Assembly: GCF_040947875.1 (NCBI RefSeq)
Contig: NZ_JBFRXN010000003.1
Span: 248,001 to 312,000, forward strand
Length of the DNA: 64,000 nucleotides
Direction of reading: 5' to 3'
Source: Pseudomonas sp. MYb118
GTDB lineage: Bacteria; Pseudomonadota; Gammaproteobacteria; Pseudomonadales; Pseudomonadaceae
A model generated the notes under the pieces. That model was not told where the DNA came from, did not search any database, and saw only the letters and a list, made by a program, of their open reading frames with translations. Positions 26,397 through 34,377 of this stretch are shown here, piece after piece (position 1 is the stretch's first letter; every line of letters starts with the position of its first letter). The translations under genes were made by a program, and so were the position numbers.

Positions 26397-27758
26397 TCAG
26401 CGTTTGGCGCCGGGCATTTTCATCGGCAGCACCACGTCCAGCTCGCTTCTTCCCGGCATCGAAGTCAGGTCGAGGCGCCCGCCGAAATGCTCGACGCGTT
26501 CACGGATGTTGCGCAGGCCGATCCCGGCATGCAAGCGCTCGACCTGGGCGACGTTGAAACCGACACCGTCATCGACCACCGTCAGGCGGATCGACTGCGC
26601 CGTGCCATGCAGGTTGATGGAGACATTTTTCGCCTGGGCATGGCGTTCGATGTTGGTCAGGCCTTCCTGGACGATGCGAAACAGCGCCACGGCCGCGCCA
26701 TCCACCAGGTGGCAGTCGAATTCGTTGTCGTCGTAGGTCACGGTCAGGCCGCTGCGCTGGCCGAATTCCTCGGCCAGTTGGCCGATGGCGGCGGACAGGC
26801 CGAGGGTGTCGAGCAGGGAAGAGCGCAAATCGTGGGACAGGCTGCGCACCTCGCCAATCGCTTCGCCGAGGCGCTCGGTGGCCTCCTTGAGAATGCCCAG
26901 GCCACGGTCCTGGCCTTTTTCCAGCACCAGCCCGGCCAGCTCGAACTGGAACTTGATCGACACCAGCACCTGGCTGATGCCGTCATGCAGCTCCCGGGAC
27001 ACCCGCGAGCGTTCTTCTTCCTGGAGGCTGACGATGCGCTGGGTCAGGCGTTGCAGCTTCTTGTCCGCCAGCCGGTGTTCGCTGACGTTGAGGGTCATGC
27101 CGCTGGCAAACACGAACAGCACCGCCACCAGCGCGACGGCGGCAATCGCCAGCATGGTCTTGCGAATGCCCTGGGCGACCTCGTCACGGGCCTGCTGGGT
27201 GGCGCGCTCGACGTCTTCCAGGTAGATGCCGGTGCCGAGCATCCAGCCCCAGCGGTCGAGCATCACCACGTAGGCCAGCTTGTCGGTGACCTGGCCGGAG
27301 GAGGGCTTGTTCCAGGCATACCGCTGGAAGCCTTCGCCCGATTGCGCGCTCTGCAACAGGGCCTGGATCACGGGCAGGCCGTGGGGGTCCTTCATGTCCC
27401 ACAGGTACTGGCCGACCAGCTCCGATTGCCGCGCATGCATCAGGCTGCGGCCCTCGTGGTCGTAGACGAAGAAATAGCCGTTGATGCCGAAACTGAGCTT
27501 GCGCAGCTCTTCCAGCACCTGTTGTTGGGCCTGCGCATCGCCGCGGCCTTCGTCGTAGAGCGGGGCGATCAGGCTCTGGGCCATTTCCACGTAGTTTTTC
27601 AGCTCCGCGCGCTTGCTGGCCAGGATGCTGTCTTCGATCAACTGCGCCTGCTGGTCGCCCAACTGGCGATTGAGCGAAATCACCAACGCGCAGATGACCG
27701 CAATCGCCAACACCAGCGGCAGAATCCCGAGCGCGACGATTTTGTGTTTGAGCTGCAT
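26397..27758 (-). CDS. Cache-domain sensor histidine kinase (HisKA_3 type)
   Basis: A 453-residue inner-membrane kinase. A first transmembrane helix (about residues 8-29) and a second (about 203-226) flank a periplasmic single-Cache domain with GYFFVYDHEGRSLMH and a YAWNKPSSG loop. The cytoplasmic part has the HisKA_3 dimerisation motif with the phospho-His in SRELHDGISQ and an HATPase with VQEGLTNIERHA (N box), DDGVGF and GIGLRNIRER. Periplasmic sCache_2 domains of this shape often bind small carboxylates such as pyruvate or acetate. With cstA divergent next door, a carboxylate-sensing circuit for a pyruvate/peptide transporter is a reasonable inference. The partner is the adjacent NarL-type regulator. 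Confidence 0.88.
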   Translation of the reverse strand: MQLKHKIVALGILPLVLAIAVICALVISLNRQLGDQQAQLIEDSILASKRAELKNYVEMAQSLIAPLYDEGRGDAQAQQQVLEELRKLSFGINGYFFVYDHEGRSLMHARQSELVGQYLWDMKDPHGLPVIQALLQSAQSGEGFQRYAWNKPSSGQVTDKLAYVVMLDRWGWMLGTGIYLEDVERATQQARDEVAQGIRKTMLAIAAVALVAVLFVFASGMTLNVSEHRLADKKLQRLTQRIVSLQEEERSRVSRELHDGISQVLVSIKFQFELAGLVLEKGQDRGLGILKEATERLGEAIGEVRSLSHDLRSSLLDTLGLSAAIGQLAEEFGQRSGLTVTYDDNEFDCHLVDGAAVALFRIVQEGLTNIERHAQAKNVSINLHGTAQSIRLTVVDDGVGFNVAQVERLHAGIGLRNIRERVEHFGGRLDLTSMPGRSELDVVLPMKMPGAKR

Positions 27759-27784
27759 GGAGACTCCTGCGCGATTGTGCTCCC

Positions 27785-28077
27785 CCTGTAGGAGCGAGCT
27801 TGCTCCGGGCGGCGTTCCGACGATAGCGGCGTGTCAGCCGCCGCGATGTTGACTGACACGGCCTCATCGCGAGCAAGCTCGCTCCTACAGGAATCGGGCG
27901 GCATCATAGGCCAAAGATACGCCCGTGGAGTAGCGCTACCGGGCGGAATGACGGGTGGTGGTCTGTGCCTGCCATACCCAAAAACCTGTGGGAGCGAGCC
28001 TGCTCGCGATGAGGCCGTGTCAGTCACCATCAATGTCGGATGGGATACCGCAATCGCGAGCAGGCTCGCTCCCACAG
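27785..28077. repeat. Two REP pairs between the histidine kinase gene and cstA
   Basis: Pair one has a truncated forward unit at 27785-27807 (GGAGCGAGCTTGCTCC, lacking the CGCGAT end) and a reverse unit at 27864-27890. Pair two spans 27986-28011 and 28052-28077. They occupy most of the 482-base gap; the rest (28078-28240) holds the cstA regulatory region. Confidence 0.85.
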
Positions 28078-28093
28078 ATAAGGAGGATGCCGT

Positions 28094-28115
28094 GTCTACG
28101 TAGAACTACGTAGAC
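28094..28115. promoter_or_regulatory. Perfect inverted repeat upstream of cstA, probable operator
   Basis: Arms GTCTACGTAG (28094-28103) and CTACGTAGAC (28106-28115) are separated by AA. A further GTACGTAGTTACG element lies at 28121-28133, and TAGACGCCA of the right arm recurs at 28146. The repeated TACGTAG core suggests a dimeric regulator, for which the adjacent LuxR-type response regulator is a candidate. It is 126 bases upstream of the cstA start. Confidence 0.6.
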
Positions 28116-28240
28116 GCCACGTACGTAGTTACGCGGATTTATTTGTAGACGCCATGCGCAGATATTGGGCCAGCTCCGCACCGCGGACACAATTATAAAA
28201 ATTACCGCCGCAGTCACAAGCTGTCGGCAGGAGACACGCT

Positions 28241-30298
28241 ATGCCCCGTCTGGCTAAACACCTCGCCTGGTTTGCCGTGGCTGTTCTGGGAGCGTTCGCG
28301 CTGAGTGTCGTGGCCCTGCGCCGCGGCGAAGCGATCAACGCCCTCTGGATCGTAGTCGCGGCCGTCGCCATCTATCTCGTTGCCTACCGCTACTACAGCC
28401 TGTTCATCGCCAACAAAGTGATGCAACTGGACCCCAATCGAGCCACGCCCGCCGTGCTCAACAATGATGGCCTGGACTTCGTTCCGACCAACAAACACGT
28501 ACTCTTCGGTCACCACTTCGCCGCCATCGCAGGCGCCGGCCCTCTGGTCGGTCCAGTCCTGGCCGCGCAGATGGGCTACCTGCCCGGCACCCTGTGGCTG
28601 ATCGCCGGCGTGGTACTGGCCGGTGCGGTACAGGATTTCATGGTCCTGTTCCTCTCCACCCGTCGCAACGGGCGTTCGCTGGGCGACATGGTCCGTGAGG
28701 AAATGGGCCGCATCCCTGGCACCATCGCGCTGTTCGGCTGCTTCCTGATCATGATCATCATCCTCGCGGTGCTGGCGCTGATCGTGGTCAAGGCCCTGGC
28801 CGAGAGCCCGTGGGGCATCTTCACCGTGATGGCGACCATCCCGATCGCGATGTTCATGGGCATTTACATGCGCTACATCCGCCCGGGTCGCATCGGCGAA
28901 ATCTCGGTGATCGGCGTGCTGTTGCTGCTCGGTTCCATCTGGCTGGGCGGGCAGATCGCCGCCGACCCGGTCTGGGCCAAGGCCTTCACCTTCACCGGTA
29001 TCCAGATCACCTGGATGCTGATCGGCTACGGTTTCGTTGCCGCGGTGCTGCCGGTATGGCTGATCCTGGCACCACGTGACTACCTCTCCACCTTCCTCAA
29101 GATCGGTACCATCGTCGCCCTGGCGATCGGCATCCTGATCACCATGCCCGAGCTGAAAATGCCGGCACTGACCCAGTTCGTCGACGGCACTGGCCCGGTG
29201 TGGAAGGGCGGTCTGTTCCCGTTCCTGTTCATCACCATCGCCTGCGGTGCAGTGTCCGGTTTCCACGCGCTGATCTCTTCGGGCACCACGCCCAAGCTGC
29301 TGGCCAATGAAAGCCATGCCCGCTACATCGGTTACGGCGGCATGCTGATGGAATCCTTCGTTGCCATCATGGCCATGGTCGCCGCTTCGGTGATCGAGCC
29401 TGGTGTGTACTTCGCCATGAACAGCCCGGCTGCCGTGGTCGGTGCCGACGCCGTTTCCGTGGCGCAAACCGTCAGCAGCTGGGGCTTCACCATCACCCCG
29501 GAAGCGCTGCAAGCGGTGGCCAAGGACATCGGTGAAACCACCATCCTGGCCCGTGCCGGCGGTGCGCCGACCCTGGCGGTCGGTATCGCACAGATCCTGC
29601 ACCACGTCCTGCCGGGTGAAAACACCATGGCGTTCTGGTACCACTTTGCGATCCTGTTCGAAGCACTGTTCATCCTGACCGCGGTCGACGCCGGTACCCG
29701 TGCCGGGCGTTTCATGCTGCAGGACCTGCTAGGTTCCTTCGTGCCGGCGATGAAACGCACCGAATCCTGGACCGCCAACCTGATCGCCACCGCCGGCTGC
29801 GTGGCGATGTGGGGCTACCTGCTGTACCAGGGCGTGATCGACCCGCTGGGTGGCATCAACACCCTGTGGCCGCTGTTCGGCATCTCCAACCAGATGCTGG
29901 CCGGTATCGCCCTGATGCTCGGTACCGTGGTGCTGATCAAGATGAAGCGCCAGCGTTATGTGTGGGTGACTCTGCTGCCAGCGATCTGGCTGCTGATCTG
30001 CACCACCACCGCCGGCTTCATCAAACTGTTCGACGCCAACCCGGCGATCGGCTTCCTGTCGCTGGCGAAGAAATACAGCGACGCGCTGGCCAACGGTCAG
30101 GTGCTGGCTCCGGCCAAGAGCATCGAACAGATGCAGCACGTGATCTACAACGCCTACACCAACGCGACGCTGACTGTGCTGTTCCTGTTCGTGGTGTTCA
30201 GCATCCTGTTCTTCGCCCTCAAGGTCGGTGTCGCCGCCTGGGGCAGCAAGGAACGTACGGATAAAGAAGCACCGTTCCAGGCCATACCGGACGCGTAA
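28241..30298 (+). CDS. cstA: Carbon-starvation protein A, pyruvate/peptide transporter
   Basis: A 685-residue polytopic membrane protein of the CstA family. The conserved [21 protein letters not shown] stretch (about residues 88-108) and about 16 hydrophobic helices are typical. CstA proteins take up pyruvate and possibly peptides during carbon limitation. The start is the ATG at 28241 with CAGGAGA upstream. A 65-residue YbdD-type gene follows after 14 bases, the usual partner. The upstream region has a palindromic operator candidate, and the divergent operon encodes a Cache-domain two-component system. Confidence 0.93.
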   Translation: MPRLAKHLAWFAVAVLGAFALSVVALRRGEAINALWIVVAAVAIYLVAYRYYSLFIANKVMQLDPNRATPAVLNNDGLDFVPTNKHVLFGHHFAAIAGAGPLVGPVLAAQMGYLPGTLWLIAGVVLAGAVQDFMVLFLSTRRNGRSLGDMVREEMGRIPGTIALFGCFLIMIIILAVLALIVVKALAESPWGIFTVMATIPIAMFMGIYMRYIRPGRIGEISVIGVLLLLGSIWLGGQIAADPVWAKAFTFTGIQITWMLIGYGFVAAVLPVWLILAPRDYLSTFLKIGTIVALAIGILITMPELKMPALTQFVDGTGPVWKGGLFPFLFITIACGAVSGFHALISSGTTPKLLANESHARYIGYGGMLMESFVAIMAMVAASVIEPGVYFAMNSPAAVVGADAVSVAQTVSSWGFTITPEALQAVAKDIGETTILARAGGAPTLAVGIAQILHHVLPGENTMAFWYHFAILFEALFILTAVDAGTRAGRFMLQDLLGSFVPAMKRTESWTANLIATAGCVAMWGYLLYQGVIDPLGGINTLWPLFGISNQMLAGIALMLGTVVLIKMKRQRYVWVTLLPAIWLLICTTTAGFIKLFDANPAIGFLSLAKKYSDALANGQVLAPAKSIEQMQHVIYNAYTNATLTVLFLFVVFSILFFALKVGVAAWGSKERTDKEAPFQAIPDA

Positions 30299-30312
30299 TC
30301 GAGGAGTGCAGC

Positions 30313-30510
30313 ATGTTCAATGACCTGAGTCGCCTGGGCAAATACCTGGGGCAGGCCGCCCGCCTGATGGTCGGCATGCCCGACTACGACACCTACGTCG
30401 AGCACATGCAGAACAAACACCCGGACCTGCCGGTGATGAGCTACGAAGTGTTCTTCCGCGAACGCCAGGAAGCCCGTTACGGTGGCAAGGCGGGGCCGAA
30501 GTGTTGTTGA
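30313..30510 (+). CDS. YbdD/YjiX-family small protein
   Basis: A 65-residue cytoplasmic protein with the conserved core [37 protein letters not shown] and a C-terminal KCC. Members are almost always encoded directly after cstA or btsT and are needed for pyruvate uptake by those transporters, although the mechanism is unclear. It is preceded by GAGGAG and separated from cstA by 14 bases, so it shares its transcript. The hairpin at 30543 probably ends or stabilises this operon. Confidence 0.92.
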   Translation: MFNDLSRLGKYLGQAARLMVGMPDYDTYVEHMQNKHPDLPVMSYEVFFRERQEARYGGKAGPKCC

Positions 30511-30542
30511 GCCGCTGAGCGGGTCATGTTGTAAAGAAAAAA

Positions 30543-30572
30543 CTGTGGGAGCGAGCCTGCTCGCTCCCACAG
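30543..30572. repeat. Perfect REP-derived hairpin after the cstA operon
   Basis: CTGTGGGAGCGAG (30543-30555) and its exact complement CTCGCTCCCACAG (30560-30572) flank a 4-base loop. It looks like two REP heads fused without their spacer. It has no T-run but could block 3' exonucleases or, with Rho, end transcription. Confidence 0.8.
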
Positions 30573-30594
30573 CTGCAACACAGATCGGCAGCAT

Positions 30595-30807
30595 TTACGG
30601 CAACTCCTCCCATCTGACCTTGGTCACCCCGGCCCTGCACGCCTGCTCGCGCAGCAGCGCGCCGTCTACCCCATGCCACACCCCCACATCCGCATGCAGG
30701 CACGCGTAGTACCACGCGTCGTCATCGGTCATGTGCGAATCCGGCTGGACGAACAGTCGCCGTGAATCGTTCAGGCAGTAGCTGATTTCAAAGTGCCGTG
30801 CACGCAT
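30595..30807 (-). CDS. Small uncharacterised Pseudomonas protein
   Basis: A 70-residue soluble protein (MRARHFEISYCLNDSRR start, ending TKVRWEELP) with no signal peptide or membrane segment. GGAG lies 9 bases upstream of its ATG. The sequence has real amino-acid character (YYACLHADVGVW) and resembles short conserved hypothetical proteins of pseudomonads. It reads against both neighbours and is divergent from the copD-like gene. No function can be proposed. Confidence 0.65.
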   Translation of the reverse strand: MRARHFEISYCLNDSRRLFVQPDSHMTDDDAWYYACLHADVGVWHGVDGALLREQACRAGVTKVRWEELP

Positions 30808-30893
30808 AGGCCCATTCTCCGGTGGGGTGCGATTCCGACCGAGGTGGCGTGGTGCCAGTTCAGTTTATTTGCAGGCCCGGCCATGGCGCTTTC

Positions 30894-30907
30894 TTGATTG
30901 GCATCAA
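30894..30907. promoter_or_regulatory. FNR/ANR/DNR box upstream of the copD-like gene
   Basis: TTGATTGGCATCAA is a perfect match to TTGAT-N4-ATCAA, centred about 67 bases before the start codon at 30968. It marks the left boundary of the anaerobically controlled island. Confidence 0.85.
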
Positions 30908-30967
30908 CCCGCGCCGTCGCGAGGCTAGTTATGCTGGACCCAGGCCCGACCCGAGTGCCAGAACACC

Positions 30968-31411
30968 ATGCTCTATCCGCTGTTGCTCACCTTGCATCTG
31001 TTCGCCGCGCTGATTTTCATCGGCACTGTGTTTTTCGAAGTGCTGTTCCTGGAAAGCATCCGTAAGAAGCTGCCGGCCAAGGTCATGCTGCTGGTCGAGG
31101 AGGGCGTGGCTCGCCGGGCCCGGCAGTTGATGCCGTGGGTGCTCCTGGTGCTGTTCGGCGCAGGTATCGGCATGGTCTGGTTGCGTTACCTGCCGGTACT
31201 GGCCTCGCCGCTGGCGTCGTCGTTCGGCACCTTGCTGATGCTGAAAATCCTCGCCGCCGTCAGTGTGCTCGGGCACTTCCTGATGGCCATGCTGCTGTTC
31301 AAGACCGGGCGCATGAACGCTCGCTACGTGCATTTCATCCACACCAGCGTGTTTTGCCACATGGTGGCCATCGTGATACTGGCCAAGGCCATGTTCTACC
31401 TGACCTGGTGA
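30968..31411 (+). CDS. CopD-like small integral membrane protein
   Basis: A 147-residue protein with four hydrophobic helices (about residues 4-26, 52-74, 85-108, 122-145). His residues lie within or next to helices (LTLHLFAALIF, VLGHFLMAM, HFIHTSVFCHMVA), a pattern seen in CopD-like and other haem- or copper-handling membrane proteins. A perfect FNR-type box upstream places it in the ANR/DNR regulon. It precedes the two hemN-like genes on the same strand, and the following gene has its own box. Possible roles are copper or haem supply for NosZ or the reductases; this is inference. Confidence 0.75.
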   Translation: MLYPLLLTLHLFAALIFIGTVFFEVLFLESIRKKLPAKVMLLVEEGVARRARQLMPWVLLVLFGAGIGMVWLRYLPVLASPLASSFGTLLMLKILAAVSVLGHFLMAMLLFKTGRMNARYVHFIHTSVFCHMVAIVILAKAMFYLTW

Positions 31412-31447
31412 CCGGCCGTCCGCTCCTTGAAATACGTGGCTTGCAGC

Positions 31448-31461
31448 TTGATACAAGTCAA
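31448..31461. promoter_or_regulatory. FNR/ANR/DNR box upstream of the first hemN-like gene
   Basis: TTGATACAAGTCAA fits TTGAT-N4-RTCAA and is centred about 66 bases before the start at 31521. It would drive the hemN-like gene and, 20 bases after that gene ends, hemN. Confidence 0.8.
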
Positions 31462-31520
31462 GGAGCGTTGTTCGACAATCCCGGAAACTGCAGGCCTGTG
31501 ACCCGTCTCGGAGGCCTGTC

Positions 31521-32864
31521 ATGCTCGATTTCTTTCCGCAACCCGGCGAGCCGGTCGCTCGCTGCGATCAGGGCGTACTCGACCCCAACTGTCATGCCGA
31601 CACCCAGAAGTTTCACCCAGGCATCGGCTCGCTCGACCTGCTGCGCGCCGTGCGCATCAGCCGCCAGAAGCGCAGGCCACTGTCGTTGAACGTGCAACTG
31701 CCGGCCAACCTCAAGTCCTACTGCACCACGCCCGATGCGCAGAGCGAACAGGCCGCCCTCGAGCAGTACCTCGAACACCTCAAGCGCGAAATCGACTTGG
31801 TCGGTTGCCACCTCAGCCCCGAGCAACGGGTCGAGCAGTTTCACCTGGCCGGCGGTACGCCGAGCATCGCCCACCTCAAACAGTTGATGAACCACCTGCG
31901 GCGCCGCTTTCATTTCCTCGAACACGAGTGCGGCGACTACAGCGCCGAGGTCGACCTGCGCCACACTGACTGGGCGATCATGGGCGCGCTGCGCGAACAG
32001 GGCTTCAATCACGTCAGCATCGGCGTGCCGGACATCGACGCCGAATGCGAGATGTCGGTGGCCTGCTACCAGAACCCGGCGCCGATCAATTCGCTGATCG
32101 ACGCCGCACGCACCTTCGGCTTTCGCTCGGTCAATGTCGACCTGGGCTTCGGCCATGCCTGGCAAACGCCGGACAGCTTTGCCGCAAAACTCAAGACCAT
32201 CATCGAGCTGGAACCGGACCGCCTGATGGTATTCGACTACGCCCGGCCACCACGCCGCTACCGGCCGATGATCGGTGACAAGGTGCGGGCGCTGTGCAGC
32301 CAGGAAGACAAGGGCGCCATGCGCCAAGTGTGCTTCGAGCAATTGATTGCCGCCGGTTATCACTACATCGGCATGGGTCAGTTCGTGCGTCCCGATGACG
32401 ACCTGGCTATCGCCCAGGAGCGCGGGCGTCTGCGCCGCACCTGCGACGGTTTCACCCGCCATGGCTTTTGCGATCACATCGGCTTCGGCCTGGGCGCGAT
32501 CAGCCAGATCGACGACCTGTACACGCAAAACACCGACGAGATCGAGCGTTATCAACGTCAGTTGGGCAACGACCAATTGCCCACCAGTCGAGGGTGGCGC
32601 TTCGAATCGGGGGAGCAGATACGGCACACGGTCACGGAACGGCTGGCGTGTGACCTGGAGCTGGACATCCGTTCCATCGAGCGCCGCTACGGGCTGGTGT
32701 TCCCACGTTATTTCGCCTCGGTCTGGCCACGGCTGGAGCAGCTGAGCCGTGATGGCCTGATCGAGTTGTCGGACCGTTTCATCAGTATTCTTCCCGCCGG
32801 TCGGCCGGAAGTGGATGTCATCTGCCATCTGTTCGAAAAAGAACGGGGCAGTGCAAGGCATTAA
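31521..32864 (+). CDS. HemN-family paralogue lacking the radical-SAM cysteines
   Basis: A 447-residue protein collinear with the HemN encoded immediately downstream: YLEHLKREIDLVGCHLSP, FHLAGGTPSIAHLKQLM, LREQGFNHVSIGVPDID, GYHYIGMGQFVRPDDDLAIAQ and GFGLGAISQIDDLYTQN all have counterparts. Where HemN has PFCKSLCYYCAC, this protein reads PANLKSYCTTPD, so all three 4Fe-4S cysteines are gone; GGGTP is AGGTP, and the N-terminal PRYTSYPTAPQF element is also absent. It cannot be a conventional coproporphyrinogen dehydrogenase. The frame is intact and has its own FNR-type box, arguing against a pseudogene. It may bind haem or porphyrin, or partner HemN, during anaerobic growth. Confidence 0.82.
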   Translation: MLDFFPQPGEPVARCDQGVLDPNCHADTQKFHPGIGSLDLLRAVRISRQKRRPLSLNVQLPANLKSYCTTPDAQSEQAALEQYLEHLKREIDLVGCHLSPEQRVEQFHLAGGTPSIAHLKQLMNHLRRRFHFLEHECGDYSAEVDLRHTDWAIMGALREQGFNHVSIGVPDIDAECEMSVACYQNPAPINSLIDAARTFGFRSVNVDLGFGHAWQTPDSFAAKLKTIIELEPDRLMVFDYARPPRRYRPMIGDKVRALCSQEDKGAMRQVCFEQLIAAGYHYIGMGQFVRPDDDLAIAQERGRLRRTCDGFTRHGFCDHIGFGLGAISQIDDLYTQNTDEIERYQRQLGNDQLPTSRGWRFESGEQIRHTVTERLACDLELDIRSIERRYGLVFPRYFASVWPRLEQLSRDGLIELSDRFISILPAGRPEVDVICHLFEKERGSARH

Positions 32865-32884
32865 CCTTTTTGTGAGTGGATTTC

Positions 32885-34267
32885 ATGAAGTCTGTGTTCA
32901 ATCGCGCCCTGGTGGAAAAATACGATCGTCCGGGGCCGCGCTACACCTCTTACCCGACGGCGCCGCAGTTTCACCAGGCGTTCGCCGTCGATGACTACCA
33001 GCAGGCGGCCCGGGCCAGCAACCTGGTGGCCAGCCCGAAACCGCTGTCGGTGTACATCCACATCCCGTTTTGCAAAAGCCTTTGCTACTACTGCGCCTGC
33101 AACAAGATCATCACCCAGAAAACCCACCGCGCCGTCGAATACCTGACCTACCTCAAGCGTGAAATCGCCATGCAGGCAGCCTTGTTCGACAGCACCCGCA
33201 AACTCACGCAATTGCACCTGGGCGGCGGCACCCCGACCTATCTGACCAGCGAGCAACTGGCCGACCTGATGGCGTGCCTGCACCAGTCGTTCGACATGGA
33301 CCACAGCGACAACCACGAATTTTCCATCGAGGTCGATCCGCGCACTATCAGCACCGAACGGATCCAGACCCTGCGCCAACTGGGCTTCAATCGCCTGAGC
33401 TTCGGCGTGCAGGACTTCGACCCGGACGTGCAGGCGGCGGTCAATCGCCAGCAAAGCGAAGAACAGATCTACGCCCTGGTCGCCGCCGCCCGCGAGGCGC
33501 ATTTCAAGTCGATCAGCGTCGACCTGATCTACGGCCTGCCGCTGCAAACGGTGCAGAGTTTCGACGTCACCCTGGGCAAGATCATCGCCTTGCGCCCGGA
33601 TCGGATTGCCGCCTACAGCTACGCGCACCTGCCGGAGATGGTTCGGGCGCAAAGGCTGATCCGTCCCGAGGACATGCCGCCACCGGAGCGCAAGCTCGAG
33701 CTGCTGGAACTGACCATCCGCCGCCTGACCGAAGCCGGCTACGTCTACATCGGCATGGATCACTTCGCCTTGCCCGACGATGAGCTGACCCTGGCGCGCA
33801 GTCGCGGCACCCTGCAACGCAACTTCCAGGGTTACTCGACCCACGCCGACTGCGACCTGATCGGCCTCGGCGTGTCGTCGATCGGCAAGGTCGGCGACAG
33901 TTACAGCCAGAGCGTCAAGGAGCTTTCGCAATACTACGCGCGCATCGACCAGGGCCTGCTGCCGGTGCACCGTGGTTATCGGCTGACGGACGATGACCAG
34001 TTGCGCCGTGAAGTGATCAGCGACCTGATGTGCCACGGGCGCATCGACTTCGCCAAGTTCGAGGCCAGTCATGGCATCTGCTTCACCGGGTATTTCGCCG
34101 ATGCCCTGGCGCAACTCGATGAGCATGTGAAGGACGGGCTGTTGCAGATTCACGCCGATGAACTGGTGCTGTTGCCCCAGGGGCATTTGATGATGCGCAG
34201 CGCAGCCATGGCTTTTGATGCGTACCTGGGCGGAGAACAGAAGGGCCGCTTTTCCCGTACCGTTTGA
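32885..34267 (+). CDS. hemN: Oxygen-independent coproporphyrinogen III dehydrogenase (radical SAM)
   Basis: A 460-residue cytoplasmic radical-SAM enzyme converting coproporphyrinogen III to protoporphyrinogen IX without oxygen, which supplies haem for the reductases encoded to the right. The 4Fe-4S motif is CKSLCYYCAC (C63, C67, C70), followed by LHLGGGTPTYL for SAM binding; the N-terminal PGPRYTSYPTAPQFH is the HemN substrate arm. I used the ATG at 32885; a GTG three codons earlier is possible. It lies 20 bases after the degenerate paralogue and is probably cotranscribed from the FNR-type box at 31448. Confidence 0.94.
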   Translation: MKSVFNRALVEKYDRPGPRYTSYPTAPQFHQAFAVDDYQQAARASNLVASPKPLSVYIHIPFCKSLCYYCACNKIITQKTHRAVEYLTYLKREIAMQAALFDSTRKLTQLHLGGGTPTYLTSEQLADLMACLHQSFDMDHSDNHEFSIEVDPRTISTERIQTLRQLGFNRLSFGVQDFDPDVQAAVNRQQSEEQIYALVAAAREAHFKSISVDLIYGLPLQTVQSFDVTLGKIIALRPDRIAAYSYAHLPEMVRAQRLIRPEDMPPPERKLELLELTIRRLTEAGYVYIGMDHFALPDDELTLARSRGTLQRNFQGYSTHADCDLIGLGVSSIGKVGDSYSQSVKELSQYYARIDQGLLPVHRGYRLTDDDQLRREVISDLMCHGRIDFAKFEASHGICFTGYFADALAQLDEHVKDGLLQIHADELVLLPQGHLMMRSAAMAFDAYLGGEQKGRFSRTV

Positions 34268-34303
34268 GCCTCGGAACGTTCTGATACGGGGTTTTTGGTT
34301 GAG

Positions 34304-34317
34304 TTGATTTCAGTCAA
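34304..34317. promoter_or_regulatory. FNR/ANR/DNR box upstream of nosR
   Basis: TTGATTTCAGTCAA fits the FNR-family consensus and is centred about 67 bases before the nosR start at 34378. It should drive nosRZDFYL. Confidence 0.85.
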
Positions 34318-34377
34318 GGGCAGGTGGCCCATCGCTACCTAAGATGGCCGCCAAGCCCATTCGAAATCAGCGAACCC

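Noticed and set aside
26325..27791. 488-codon plus-strand frame opposite the histidine kinase
   Set aside because: The minus strand encodes clear HisKA_3 and HATPase motifs; the plus frame is its mirror.
31521..32864. Calling the cysteine-less HemN paralogue a pseudogene
   Set aside because: The frame is full length without stops or frameshifts, other conserved HemN segments are kept, and it has its own FNR-type box; a functional but altered protein is more likely.
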